This document shows, in pieces, positions 29,249 through 40,464 of a stretch of 64,000 nt of DNA; the first letter of the stretch is position 1, and each line of letters opens with the position of its first letter. The DNA is from Mycobacterium sp. HUMS_12744610. GTDB taxonomy: Bacteria > Actinomycetota > Actinomycetes > Mycobacteriales > Mycobacteriaceae. Under the pieces are notes generated by a model. That model did no database searches, was not told the DNA's origin, and was given only the letters and a program-made list of their open reading frames with translations. The DNA lies in the NCBI RefSeq assembly GCF_041206865.1, contig NZ_JBGEDP010000001.1, positions 5,580,001-5,644,000 on the forward strand, written 5' to 3'. Made by a program: the position numbers and the translations under genes.

Positions 29249-29524
29249 TCAAGCCACTTGCGGCAGGACGTGGTTTGCCGGCACCGCCGGTGGCGGTCTA
29301 CTGACCACCATCGGTCCCACAGCGCCCGTGGCGCCAGAACCCGCCGCCGTGGCCGCAGCCGCGTCCACTCCGGTGAGACCCCGCCCCCCTGTGGCGGGAC
29401 CGGCCGGAGGCTCGGCTGGGCCGTGCGACGCGGCGGGGGCGAAGCCCGTGCCGGGCGCCGGTGCGGGAGCGGCTTCGGCCGCGGACATGGCCGGCCGGCG
29501 CATCGTCGGTGGGAGGTTGTTCAT
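29249..29524 (-). CDS. small Ala/Pro-rich hypothetical protein
   Basis: ATG 29524 has AGGAGGAG about 9 bases upstream and opens a 91-residue frame, MNNLPPTMRRPAMSAAEAAP to VPANHVLPQVA. Composition is dominated by Ala, Pro and Gly and resembles the linker of PPE proteins, but there is no PPE domain, signal peptide or membrane helix. The good ribosome-binding site is the main argument for it. It is convergent with fadE6. Function unknown. Confidence 0.5.
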   Translation of the reverse strand: MNNLPPTMRRPAMSAAEAAPAPAPGTGFAPAASHGPAEPPAGPATGGRGLTGVDAAAATAAGSGATGAVGPMVVSRPPPAVPANHVLPQVA

Positions 29525-30049
29525 CGGGCGGGCTCCTCCTAACGCTGTCGGCGCTATGCCGAAAACGTTACTCAAGGCAATGGCGCGCAAGCAATAGAGA
29601 AGGCGAAAAACCCGCTGTGAATTAAGTCGCAGACCATACCGAAAAGGGATGGCTTTTTACGCGAAATGGGAAGCACTGATTTCAGTGGATCATGCGACGC
29701 CACAATCGCGCCCGCCCAGACGAATAACCCAGTTAGAAGGTGGTCTACTGATCCCCCGGCACAGCCGTACGGAACTCAGTAAACCCGCGTCATCGTATTT
29801 CAAGAGACCGGCGGGAATTGGTGCGGCGAGGCAATTATCCGTCGGTCCAATAATGCGCGTTGCTGAGCGGAAGCCTTTTGCCGCGGACTATTTGACATTG
29901 CGAATTCGACGGCACCCGGCCGCCGTCTTGTCGCTGTGCGGAGGTTTGCCGGCCGAGGACGCGACTCGCGCGGTGATCGGTGAGAGAATCAGTATCGACT
30001 GACCGTAGTGCCGATTGGATTGGCCACTCATGGGAGGACGATCGCCACA
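29525..30049. other. AT-richer intergenic stretch without a recognised gene
   Basis: This 525-base stretch is visibly richer in A and T than its surroundings (for example 29565-29660 and 29820-29910). A 117-codon frame at 29649-30002 has atypical composition, no ribosome-binding site and no recognisable motif, so I do not call it. The stretch may hold promoters for the genes at 29524 and 30050 or be a relic of inserted DNA. Confidence 0.5.
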
Positions 30050-30415
30050 GTGAACCTCAACCCAGGCCACGTCGGACCCGGTGGTGGAACCTTCCGCGCC
30101 CCGCCACCGGGCGCCGCGTCCCCCTCCGACGCCGCGCCTACCGAGCGCATCACCGGCTTCCGGCCGCAGCGTCCGCAGCGCCCGGCCAGCCCACCGGCGG
30201 CCGAGCAGCCGTCACGCGGCCGCCGGATCCGCCGCACCGTCGACCTGCCGGCGGCCACCCACCGGGCCCTCGACATCTGGCAGCGCAACGCGGCCGACCG
30301 GCTGGGCGTCGCCCGCGTCACCGGACAGGAGGTCATCTCCGCGCTGATCGACCAGCTGCTGGCCGACCCTAAGCTCACGGCCCAGATCACCCGCGCCATC
30401 CAGGAGCGGCGCTGA
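30050..30415 (+). CDS. ribbon-helix-helix-like protein, ParB/ParG-like
   Basis: GTG 30050, with GGGAGG 12 bases upstream, gives 121 residues. The N-terminal half is Pro/Gly-rich and disordered. The C-terminal half, RRIRRTVDLPAATHRALDIW to QEVISALIDQLLADPKL, has the strand-helix-helix pattern of ribbon-helix-helix DNA-binding proteins such as the small partition proteins found beside ParA on mycobacterial plasmids. No ParA gene is nearby. An upstream start at 30008 is possible. Function unknown; a DNA-binding regulator is the safest statement. Confidence 0.65.
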   Translation: MNLNPGHVGPGGGTFRAPPPGAASPSDAAPTERITGFRPQRPQRPASPPAAEQPSRGRRIRRTVDLPAATHRALDIWQRNAADRLGVARVTGQEVISALIDQLLADPKLTAQITRAIQERR

Positions 30416-30436
30416 CGCCGCGGCTACGGGAACGCC

Positions 30437-32116
30437 TCAGTCGACCTGCATCTCGCGCAGTTCGCGCTTGAGGATCTTGCCCGTCGGGTTGCGCGGCAGC
30501 TCCTCGAGGAAGATCACTTCGCGCGGCACCTTGTAGCGCGCCAGGTGGTCGCGCACGTATCCCTTGATGGCGTCCTCGTCGACCTGAGCGCCGTCCTTCC
30601 TGACCACGAAGGCGCGCAGCCGGTGGCCCCACTCCTTGTCGTCGACGCCGATCGCCGTCGCCTCCACCACGTCGGGGTGCCCGCTGATCAGGTCCTCGAC
30701 CTCGGCGGGGAAGACGTTCTCGCCGCCGGAAACGATCATCTCGTCGTCGCGCCCGCTGACGTACAGCAGGCCGTACTCGTCGAAGTAGCCGACGTCTCCC
30801 GACGACAGCAATCCGTCGATGATCTGCTTGTTCCCGCCGCCGGTGTAGCCCGAGAACGGGAAGGTGTTGCCGACGAAGATCCTGCCGACTTCGCCCCGCG
30901 GCAGCTCCCTGCCGTTGTCGTCGAAGATCTTGACCTTCACACCCTTGACGACCGGACCGACCGTCGCCGCGTTGCGTTCCAGGTCGTGCGGGCCGGCGAT
31001 CGTGGCGAACGCGATCTCGGTGGAGCCGTACATGTTGTAGACGACCGGGCCCAGGTCCTTCAGCGCCCGGGCCGCCAGCTCGGCGCCCAGTTGCGATCCG
31101 GAGACGAACACGATCCGCAGGCTGGACAGGTCGGGTTTGGTGTCCATCTTCTCGATGGTGTCCAGGATGCGCGACAGCATTACCGGGACCACCACCATGG
31201 CGGTCACCTTGTGATTCTCGATGTCCTCGAGCACCAGCGGCGGCTTGAACTTTCGCCGCAGCACCAGCGTCGACCCCAAAAACATCGCGATGGTGCCGTG
31301 CAGAAAGCCGAGCGCGTGGAACATCGGCGCGGGCAGCGATGTCACCTCGCCCGCCTTGAACGGCACGTGCGACAGGATGCCGCCGATCGGCGCCAGCGTC
31401 GGTGGAGTGCTGCGGTTGGCGCCCTTCGGCGTGCCGGTCGTCCCGCTGGTCAGGATGATGATCGACGCGTGCCTGCCCGCCTTCGGGGCGGGCGATTTGC
31501 TGCTGCGCGCGATCAGATCGGCCAGGGTTTCGTCGGTGCTGCCGGACGGCTCGTCGGCGTCCGGGTTGACGCCCAGCGCCCGTATCTTGCCCAGCGGCGG
31601 CTCGGCCTTGCTGACGGCGTTGGTGTACTCGTCGTCGTAGATGATGACCTTGGCGCCCTCGCGCTCGGACACCTCTTTGATCTGCGGCCCGGAGAACTCG
31701 CTGTTGAGCAGGATGATGCGGGCGCCCACCCGGGCGCACCCGAAGTAGGCGATCAGGAACCACCGGTGGTTGCGGGCCAGCACGGCCACACCGTCGCCGG
31801 CCTTCACGCCCTTGCCGATCAGGCCGTTGGCCACGGCGTGGGCCGCCTCGTCGAGCTCGCGGTAGGTGAACTCGCCGTCTTCGTCGATGCAGGCGGCGCG
31901 GTCGGGCGTGCGCCTGGCGTTCAGCGACGGCAGCATGCCGAACTCGCCCCACTTGTAGATGTCGGCGGCCATCGCGGCGTAGTTCTGCGGCGGTTCCAGC
32001 CGAAACACCCCCGACTCGATGATGCGGCGCAGGTAGTGCAGTTCGGCTGAGCCGCGCTCGAGGTACTGCTGGACTTTCGCCACGGTTTGCCCGGGCAGGC
32101 CGAGGAGATTAGGCAT
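30437..32116 (-). CDS. fadD2: long-chain acyl-CoA synthetase FadD2
   Basis: This 559-residue AMP-forming ligase starts MPNLLGLPGQTVAKVQQYLE at ATG 32116; the open frame to 32284 is not supported by the family. The phosphate-binding motif IILTSGTTGTPKGANR lies near residue 210 and YNMYGSTEIAFATIAGP near 335. The hinge region GYFDEYGLLYVSGRDDEMIV and the C-terminal catalytic lysine segment PTGKILKREL are all present. It converts fatty acids to acyl-CoA via acyl-AMP. It is head to head with the LigD-type polymerase gene, as Rv0270 is with Rv0269c. Confidence 0.92.
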   Translation of the reverse strand: MPNLLGLPGQTVAKVQQYLERGSAELHYLRRIIESGVFRLEPPQNYAAMAADIYKWGEFGMLPSLNARRTPDRAACIDEDGEFTYRELDEAAHAVANGLIGKGVKAGDGVAVLARNHRWFLIAYFGCARVGARIILLNSEFSGPQIKEVSEREGAKVIIYDDEYTNAVSKAEPPLGKIRALGVNPDADEPSGSTDETLADLIARSSKSPAPKAGRHASIIILTSGTTGTPKGANRSTPPTLAPIGGILSHVPFKAGEVTSLPAPMFHALGFLHGTIAMFLGSTLVLRRKFKPPLVLEDIENHKVTAMVVVPVMLSRILDTIEKMDTKPDLSSLRIVFVSGSQLGAELAARALKDLGPVVYNMYGSTEIAFATIAGPHDLERNAATVGPVVKGVKVKIFDDNGRELPRGEVGRIFVGNTFPFSGYTGGGNKQIIDGLLSSGDVGYFDEYGLLYVSGRDDEMIVSGGENVFPAEVEDLISGHPDVVEATAIGVDDKEWGHRLRAFVVRKDGAQVDEDAIKGYVRDHLARYKVPREVIFLEELPRNPTGKILKRELREMQVD

Positions 32117-33389
32117 GACTTCACCATATGTGACGCCCGTCGCAATGCGACCGGAAAATCCCGCCGAATTAGCATGGACGCCATGTCCGGTCCGGTTTCG
32201 CTGGAGGTGGCCGGACGCGAGGTCGCCGTCAAATCCGGACAGGGTGATCTTTCCCGCCCACGACCGCCGGCCGCCCCACACCAAGCTCGACCTGGTCCGC
32301 TACTACCTGTCGGTGTCGGAGGGCGCGCTGCGCGGTGTGGCGGGCCGCCCGATGATCTTGAAACGCTTCGTCAAGGGCATCGCGGAGGAAGCGGTGTTCC
32401 AGAAGCGCGCCCCGAAGAACCGCCCGGACTGGGTCGACGTCGCCGAACTGCGCTACGCGCGGGGCACGTCCGCCGCCGAGGCCGTGATCCGCGACGCGGC
32501 CGGGCTGGCCTGGGTGGTCAACCTGGGGTGCATCGACCTCAACCCGCATCCGGTGCTCGCCGGCGACCTCGACCATCCCGACGAGCTGCGGGTCGACCTC
32601 GATCCGATGCCGGGGGTCGGCTGGGGCCAGATCGTCGACGTCGCCTTCGCGGCCCGCGAGGTCCTCGAGGACCACGGCCTGGTCGCGTGGCCGAAGACGT
32701 CGGGGTCGCGGGGCTTTCACATCTACGCCCGCATCGCCCCCCGTTGGGGTTTCCGGCAGGTGCGCCTGGCCGGGCAGGCCGTGGCGCGCGAGGTCGAGCG
32801 AAGGGTGCCCGACGCGGCCACCAGCCGCTGGTGGAAAGAGGAACGCCAGGGGGTGTTCGTCGATTTCAACCAGAACGCCAAGGACCGCACGGTCGCGTCG
32901 GCGTATTCGGTGCGGGCGACCCCGGACGCCCGGGTGTCGACCCCGCTGCACTGGGACGAAGTCGCCGACTGCGACCCGGGGTCCTTCACCGTCGACACCG
33001 TGCCCGGCCGGTTCGCCGGCGCGGGCGATCCCTGGGCCGGCATGGACGACGCGGCCGGCGACTTGGACCTCCTGTTGATGCTGGCCGAGGAACTGGGACC
33101 GCCCGAGCGCGCCCCGAAGGGCGCGAAGAAGACAGCCCCGCTCATCGAGATCGCTCGCACCAGAACCCGGGACGAGGCGATGGCCGCGCTGGACACCTGG
33201 CGCGAGCGGTATCCGGCCGCGGCCGGGCTGCTGGCACCGGCCGACGTCCTCATCGACGGCATGCGGGGGCCGAGCTCGATCTGGTACCGCATCCGGATCA
33301 ACCTGCAGCACGTTCCCGTGGACGAGCGGCCACCGCAGGAAGAGCTGATCGCGGACTACTCCCCCTGGGACGCCCGCCGGGACCGCTAG
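32115..33389 (+). CDS. LigD-type polymerase/primase PolD2-like; N-terminus probably frameshifted
   Basis: The frame encodes an archaeo-eukaryotic primase-like domain related to the LigD POL domain, most like the stand-alone Rv0269c (PolD2). Visible motifs are the catalytic DLDP in LRVDLDPMPGVGWGQIVDVA, KTSGSRGFHIYAR and GVFVDFNQNAKDRTVASAYS. The first 38 codons look wrong: the expected family start (MSGPVSLEVAGREVAV) lies in another frame from 32183, and the frames meet near 32230 just before SNPDRVIFPAHD. So the native gene probably starts at 32174-32183 with a small indel, or a sequence error, near 32230. The ATG at 32115 overlaps the divergent fadD2 start and is unlikely to be native. Confidence 0.75.
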   Translation: MTSPYVTPVAMRPENPAELAWTPCPVRFRWRWPDARSPSNPDRVIFPAHDRRPPHTKLDLVRYYLSVSEGALRGVAGRPMILKRFVKGIAEEAVFQKRAPKNRPDWVDVAELRYARGTSAAEAVIRDAAGLAWVVNLGCIDLNPHPVLAGDLDHPDELRVDLDPMPGVGWGQIVDVAFAAREVLEDHGLVAWPKTSGSRGFHIYARIAPRWGFRQVRLAGQAVAREVERRVPDAATSRWWKEERQGVFVDFNQNAKDRTVASAYSVRATPDARVSTPLHWDEVADCDPGSFTVDTVPGRFAGAGDPWAGMDDAAGDLDLLLMLAEELGPPERAPKGAKKTAPLIEIARTRTRDEAMAALDTWRERYPAAAGLLAPADVLIDGMRGPSSIWYRIRINLQHVPVDERPPQEELIADYSPWDARRDR

Positions 33390-34232
33390 ACGCCGTGGCG
33401 CGCCATCGCGTTGCCCGTGCGCAGGTAGCGGTAACAGGTGACGGCCAGCAGGACGACGAAGAACGCCAGGTAGAACCCCAGCACGGGCTGGATGTCGCCG
33501 AACTGCGCCTTCGGCGAGGCGTAGACCAGCGGCACGACGAACCCACCGAAGGCGCCGACCGCCGAGCGGCGCATCTGCACCATCGTGTCCGGGTCGCCGC
33601 CGGCGAGCTCGCCATTGACCTTGAAGATCCGCGAGATCATCCGGTACGTCGACCCGTTGCCGATGCCGGTGGCGACGAACAGGAACATGAAGCTGGCGAA
33701 GAACGGCGGCAGATTCCTGGCGTCCACCGACCACAGCGCGGCGACCGCGCCGGCGGCGAGCATGACGAAGCTCGCGGCGGTGATGCGGGCCCCGCCGACC
33801 CGGTCGACGAGCTTGCCGCCCAGCGGACGGATGACCGAGCCGATGCCGGCACCCAGAAATGCCCAGGTCAGTGCGATGTCACCGCGGCCGAAGACGGTCT
33901 TGAGCAGCGTCGGGAAGGCCGCGGAGTAGCCGATGAAGGAGCCGAACGTGCCGATGTACAGCAGCGACAGGATCCAGGTGTCGGCGTCCCGCAACGACTG
34001 CCACACCGGCTTCACGTCGGCTCCCCCCTTTTCGGAGGCCTCGCTGAGGTTGTCCATGAAAAAGAACGCGCACACCGAGGCCGCCACGGCCAGCGGCACG
34101 TAGAACAGCCCGGCCCGCGCGAGCGCCACACCGCCGCCGGCGGCATTCAGGCCCAGCGCCCAACCCTTGTCCCGCTCCGGATAGAAGAACGAGATGTTGG
34201 CCGCGGCACGTAGCTGGCCCCGAACGGCCAGA
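33386..34232 (-). pseudogene. truncated nitrate/nitrite carrier gene, NarU/NarK type
   Basis: The frame encodes the C-terminal half of a major-facilitator nitrate carrier: the helix around TWILSLLYIGTFGSFIGYSA, RPLGGKLVDRVGGARITAAS and FVATGIGNGSTYRMISRIFK. The N-terminal part is reduced to AAANISFFYPERDKGWALGL followed by a deletion after NAAGG; the first helices are missing. No start or ribosome-binding site is visible. In M. tuberculosis Rv0267 (narU) lies in this position. Its stop overlaps that of the PolD2-like gene. Confidence 0.78.
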
Positions 34233-34359
34233 ACGGCTCGACGCTAAAGACGCGCTGTTACCGGTTTGGGCGTCCACCGTTACGGGGGGATCACATCGAG
34301 GCCCAACGGGCGGGCCGCGACGACGCGGCACCCGGGCGGGGACGCGATACTCTCACGCG

Positions 34360-35358
34360 GTGCGACAGGGATGGAATCGACGGCGATTCTTGCAGCTCGC
34401 AGGCGCCACCGGGGCCGCCGCCGTCACCGGCGCGTCGCCCGCGTGCTCGTCACGCAAACCGGCCGCGGGTCCCGCCGGCGGCGGGCCGGTGACGATCAAG
34501 CACCTCTTCGGCGAGACGGTCGTCAAGGAGCCGCCCAAGCGCGTGGTCAGTGCCGGCTACACCGAGCAGGACGACCTGCTCGCGGTCGGCGTGGTGCCCG
34601 TCGCCGTAACCAACTGGTTCGGCGACGAGCCGTTCGCGGTGTGGCCGTGGGCCCGGCCGAAGCTGGGCCCGGCACAACCGGTGGTGCTCAGCCTCGACAA
34701 CGGCATCCAGGTCGACCGGATCGCCAAGCTCAAACCCGACCTCATCGTGGCCATCAACGCCGGAGTCGACGCGGACACCTACCAGAAGCTGACGGCGATC
34801 GCCCCCACCCTGCCGCAGGCGGGCGGAGACGCGTTCTTCGAGCCGTGGCGGGTCCAGGCCGCGGCGATCGGCCAGGCGGTGTTCCAGGCGGAGCGAATGA
34901 AGTCCCTCGTCGACAGCGTCGATGCGAAGTTCGCCGCCGTCGCCCAGCAGAACCCGCACTGGAAGGACAAGAAGGTCCTGCTGATGCACGGCAGGCTGTG
35001 GCAGGGCACCGTGGTCGCCACGACGGCGGGCTGGCGGACCGACTTCCTGACCGCCATGGGCCTGGTCGTCGCCGACAGCATCAAACCCTTCGGCAGCGGC
35101 TACCGCGCCGTCATCCCGCGCGACCACATCAAAGCGGTGCTCGATTCCGCGGACGTGGTGATCTGGACGACCGAGAACCCGGAGGACCAGCAGGCGCTGC
35201 TGGCCGACCCGGAGGTGGCCGCATCTGCGGCGACCGCGCAGCATCGCCACGTCTTCACCTCCAAGGATCAGGCCGGCGCGATCGCCTTCTCGTCGACGCT
35301 CAGCTACCCGCTGGTCGCCGAGCAACTACCCCCACAGATCGGCAGGATCCTCGGCTGA
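34360..35358 (+). CDS. Tat-exported periplasmic iron-siderophore-binding protein, FecB2-like (Rv0265c type)
   Basis: This 332-residue protein has a twin-arginine signal, NRRRFLQLAGATGAAAVTGA, ending at a possible lipobox cysteine (SPAC near residue 29). A helical-backbone substrate-binding fold of the FecB/FhuD type follows, with KRVVSAGYTEQDDLLAVGVV and IAKLKPDLIVAINAGV. It is expected to bind a ferric chelate or haem outside the membrane. No permease genes are adjacent. In M. tuberculosis oplA (Rv0266c) lies next to it; here that gene is absent. GTG 34360 is used as start. Confidence 0.88.
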   Translation: MRQGWNRRRFLQLAGATGAAAVTGASPACSSRKPAAGPAGGGPVTIKHLFGETVVKEPPKRVVSAGYTEQDDLLAVGVVPVAVTNWFGDEPFAVWPWARPKLGPAQPVVLSLDNGIQVDRIAKLKPDLIVAINAGVDADTYQKLTAIAPTLPQAGGDAFFEPWRVQAAAIGQAVFQAERMKSLVDSVDAKFAAVAQQNPHWKDKKVLLMHGRLWQGTVVATTAGWRTDFLTAMGLVVADSIKPFGSGYRAVIPRDHIKAVLDSADVVIWTTENPEDQQALLADPEVAASAATAQHRHVFTSKDQAGAIAFSSTLSYPLVAEQLPPQIGRILG

Positions 35359-35458
35359 ACGGCGCCCGGCGGCGCGTCGTTTGAGCGTTCGGTAAGGCAC
35401 CTCTGGCAGTGTTCGAAAATCGCTCGTCCGCAGGTGGATGCGGGGTTACCGTCGAGTA

Positions 35459-37848
<2,390 letters not shown>

Positions 37849-39255
37849 ATGGGCCGCAACCATCGGATCACGGACTGGGATCCGGAGGACGGCGCGGCCT
37901 GGGAGGCCGGCAACAACAAAATCGCCCGGCGCAACCTGCTCTGGATGATCGCCTGCGACCACATCGCCTTCGGGGTATGGACGCTGTGGCCGGTGATGGC
38001 GCTGTTCCTGCCCGAGGACGTGTACGGCTTCTCCCCGGCCGACAAATTCCTGCTCGGCGCCACCGCCACCCTGGTCGCCGCGTGCCTGCGCATCCCCTAC
38101 TCGCTGGGCATCGCCACGTTCGGCGGCCGCAACTGGACCGTCTTCTCGATCGTGGCGCTGATCGTTCCCACCGTCGGCACGATCTGGCTGATGGCCAACC
38201 CGGGCCTGCCCTTCTGGATGTACCTGGCGTGCGCCGCGCTGACCGGGCTGGGCGGCGCCAACTACGCGGCGTCGATGACCAACACCAACTCGCTGTATCC
38301 GCACCGGCGCAAGGGCTTCGCGCTCGGGTTCAACGCCGGTGCCGGCAACCTCGGGGTGCCGATGATCCAGCTGGTGGGGATGCTGGTGCTCGCCGTCGCC
38401 GGCCGCGACCAACCGTACTGGGTGTGCGGGCTCTACCTGTTGCTGCTCACGGTCGTCGCCGTGGGTGCGGCCCGCTACATGGACAACCTCGATCACGCGA
38501 CGTACGACACGAGCCATCTGCGCTCGATCCTGCGCGAGCGAGACACCTGGGTACTCGCGCTGCTCTACCTGAGCACCTTCGGCTCCTGGATCGGGTTCTC
38601 GTTCGCGTTCGGCCAGGTCCTGCAGATCAACTTCGTCGGCACCGGGCAGAGCCACGCGCAGGCCGCGCTGCACGCCGCCGAGTTCGCGTTCATCGGCCCG
38701 GCGCTGGGGTCGCTGGCCCGCATCTACGGCGGCCGGCTGGCCGATCGCGTCGGCGGCAGCCGCGTCACCCTGGCCGTCCTGGCCACGATGGGCCTCGTCA
38801 CCGCGTTCCTGGTCGCCGTCAGCACGCACGAGGACCACGCCCACGGCCTGACCAGCGCGGCCACCATGGCCGGCTACGTCTGCGGGTTCATGGCCCTGTT
38901 CGTCCTGGCCGGGCTGGGCAACGGATCGGTCTACAAGATGATCCCCTCGGTCTTCGAGTCGCGCAGCCACCGGTTCGGGCTCGCCGAGGAGGACCGGCGC
39001 CGCTGGTCGCAGGCCACGTCGGGGGCGGTCATCGGGTTCGTCGCCGCGTTCGGCGCGCTCGGCGGCGTCGCGATCAACCTCGCGCTGCGCCAGTCCTACC
39101 TGAGCACCGGCACCGACACGCTGGCGTACTGGGCGTTTCTGGTGTTCTACGTGGCCGCCGCGGCGATGACCTGGACGAGGTACGTCCGCCGCCCGGCCTC
39201 GGCGCCCGCGCCCGGGGCTCAGACCCGGCCCCATCCCGAACCGGCCCGGGTGTGA
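37849..39255 (+). CDS. narK3: nitrate/nitrite transporter NarK3
   Basis: This 468-residue major facilitator has about 12 membrane helices and NarK signatures: GLGGANYAASMTNTNSLYPH, GFALGFNAGAGNLGVPMIQL and RIYGGRLADRVGGSRVTLAV, plus FVLAGLGNGSVYKMIPSVFE. ATG 37849 (MGRNHRITDWDPEDGAAWEA) matches the family length of about 470; the longer frame from 37522 is rejected. It would move nitrate in or nitrite out. It stands just upstream of the HemD-OmpR fusion gene, as Rv0261c with Rv0260c, and near nirBD. Confidence 0.92.
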   Translation: MGRNHRITDWDPEDGAAWEAGNNKIARRNLLWMIACDHIAFGVWTLWPVMALFLPEDVYGFSPADKFLLGATATLVAACLRIPYSLGIATFGGRNWTVFSIVALIVPTVGTIWLMANPGLPFWMYLACAALTGLGGANYAASMTNTNSLYPHRRKGFALGFNAGAGNLGVPMIQLVGMLVLAVAGRDQPYWVCGLYLLLLTVVAVGAARYMDNLDHATYDTSHLRSILRERDTWVLALLYLSTFGSWIGFSFAFGQVLQINFVGTGQSHAQAALHAAEFAFIGPALGSLARIYGGRLADRVGGSRVTLAVLATMGLVTAFLVAVSTHEDHAHGLTSAATMAGYVCGFMALFVLAGLGNGSVYKMIPSVFESRSHRFGLAEEDRRRWSQATSGAVIGFVAAFGALGGVAINLALRQSYLSTGTDTLAYWAFLVFYVAAAAMTWTRYVRRPASAPAPGAQTRPHPEPARV

Positions 39256-39265
39256 CCGTGCGACG

Positions 39266-40417
39266 GTGCCGGTGAGCGCAGACACTGCGCCACTGACCGG
39301 CTACCGGATTGCGGTGACCTCGGCCAACCGCGCCGAGGAGCTGTGCGCATTGCTGCGCCGCAACGGCGCCGAGGTCTGCAGCGCCGCGGCCATCGACATG
39401 ATCGCCCTGCCCGACGACGACGAGTTGCACCGCAACACCACCGCTCTGATCGACCGTTCGCCCGATATCGTGGTGGCGCACACCGGAATCGGCTTCCGCG
39501 GCTGGATGGCCGCGGCCGACGGCTGGGGCGTGGCCAACCAGCTCGTCGCCGCGCTGTCGCAGGCACGCATCGTCGCGCGCGGACCGAAAGCGACCGGGGC
39601 GCTGCGCGCGGCCGGCCTGCCCGAGGAGTGGTCACCGAAGTCCGAGTCATCGCGCGAGGTTCTGAAATACCTGCTCGAATCCGGCGTGTCCGGCAAGCGG
39701 ATCGCCGTCCAGTTGCACGGCGCGGCCCAGGGCTGGGACCCCCATCCCGGGTTCCTCGACGAGCTGCGCTTAGCGGGCGCCGAGGTGGTGCCCATCCACG
39801 TGTACCGCTGGAAGCCGACACCGGTAGGCGGCGAATTCGACCAGTTGCTCACCGCCGTCGCCAGACGCCAGTTCGACGCGGTCAGCTTCACCTCCGCACC
39901 GGCCGCGGCGGCAATGCTGGAACGCAGCCGCGAGCTCGGAATCGAGGACCGCCTGTTGGCCGCGCTGCGCACCGACGTGCACGCGATGTGCGTGGGTCCG
40001 GTGACCGCGCAGCCCCTCACCCGGGCCGGTGTCCCCACCTCCTCACCCGAGCGGATGCGGCTGGGCGCGCTCGCCCGTCACATCGCCCAGGAGCTCCCGT
40101 TGCGCCGCTCGTGCAGCATCCGGGCAGCCGGGCACCAGATCGAGATCCGCGGGACCTGCGTGGTGGTGGACGGTTCGGTCAAATCCCTGTCGGGGGCCGG
40201 TATGGCGACGCTGCGCGCGCTGGCGCAGCGTCCCGGCGACGTCGTCGCGCGCGCCGACCTGCTGCGCGTGCTGCCCGGCAACAGCAACGACCCGCACGCC
40301 GTCGACACGGCCGTGCTGCGACTGCGAACCGCTCTGGGCGACAAGAACATCGTCGCAACGGTCGTCAAGCGCGGCTACCGGCTCGCGATCGACGACCCAC
40401 CGGGGTCACCGGGCTGA
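39266..40417 (+). CDS. HemD domain fused to OmpR-type DNA-binding domain (Rv0260c type)
   Basis: This 383-residue protein has an N-terminal uroporphyrinogen-III-synthase-like domain (about 1-260: YRIAVTSANRAEELCALLRR, VSFTSAPAAAAMLERS, CVGPVTAQPLTRAGV). A C-terminal winged helix of the OmpR/PhoB class follows (about 285-380: ALAQRPGDVVARADLLRVLP, VDTAVLRLRTALGDKNIVAT, VVKRGYRL). It probably senses a tetrapyrrole or works as a response regulator without a receiver domain. In actinobacteria this architecture is linked to nitrate/nitrite assimilation (NnaR). It starts 10 bases after narK3. GTG 39266 or 39272 is the start. Confidence 0.88.
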   Translation: MPVSADTAPLTGYRIAVTSANRAEELCALLRRNGAEVCSAAAIDMIALPDDDELHRNTTALIDRSPDIVVAHTGIGFRGWMAAADGWGVANQLVAALSQARIVARGPKATGALRAAGLPEEWSPKSESSREVLKYLLESGVSGKRIAVQLHGAAQGWDPHPGFLDELRLAGAEVVPIHVYRWKPTPVGGEFDQLLTAVARRQFDAVSFTSAPAAAAMLERSRELGIEDRLLAALRTDVHAMCVGPVTAQPLTRAGVPTSSPERMRLGALARHIAQELPLRRSCSIRAAGHQIEIRGTCVVVDGSVKSLSGAGMATLRALAQRPGDVVARADLLRVLPGNSNDPHAVDTAVLRLRTALGDKNIVATVVKRGYRLAIDDPPGSPG

Positions 40418-40464
40418 GCCCGGCGGCGCTTGATTCTTGCTGCGGACCGGGCGATCCTGGCAAC

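Noticed and set aside
29649..30002. 117-codon frame in the AT-rich gap
   Set aside because: No ribosome-binding site, atypical composition and no recognisable domain.
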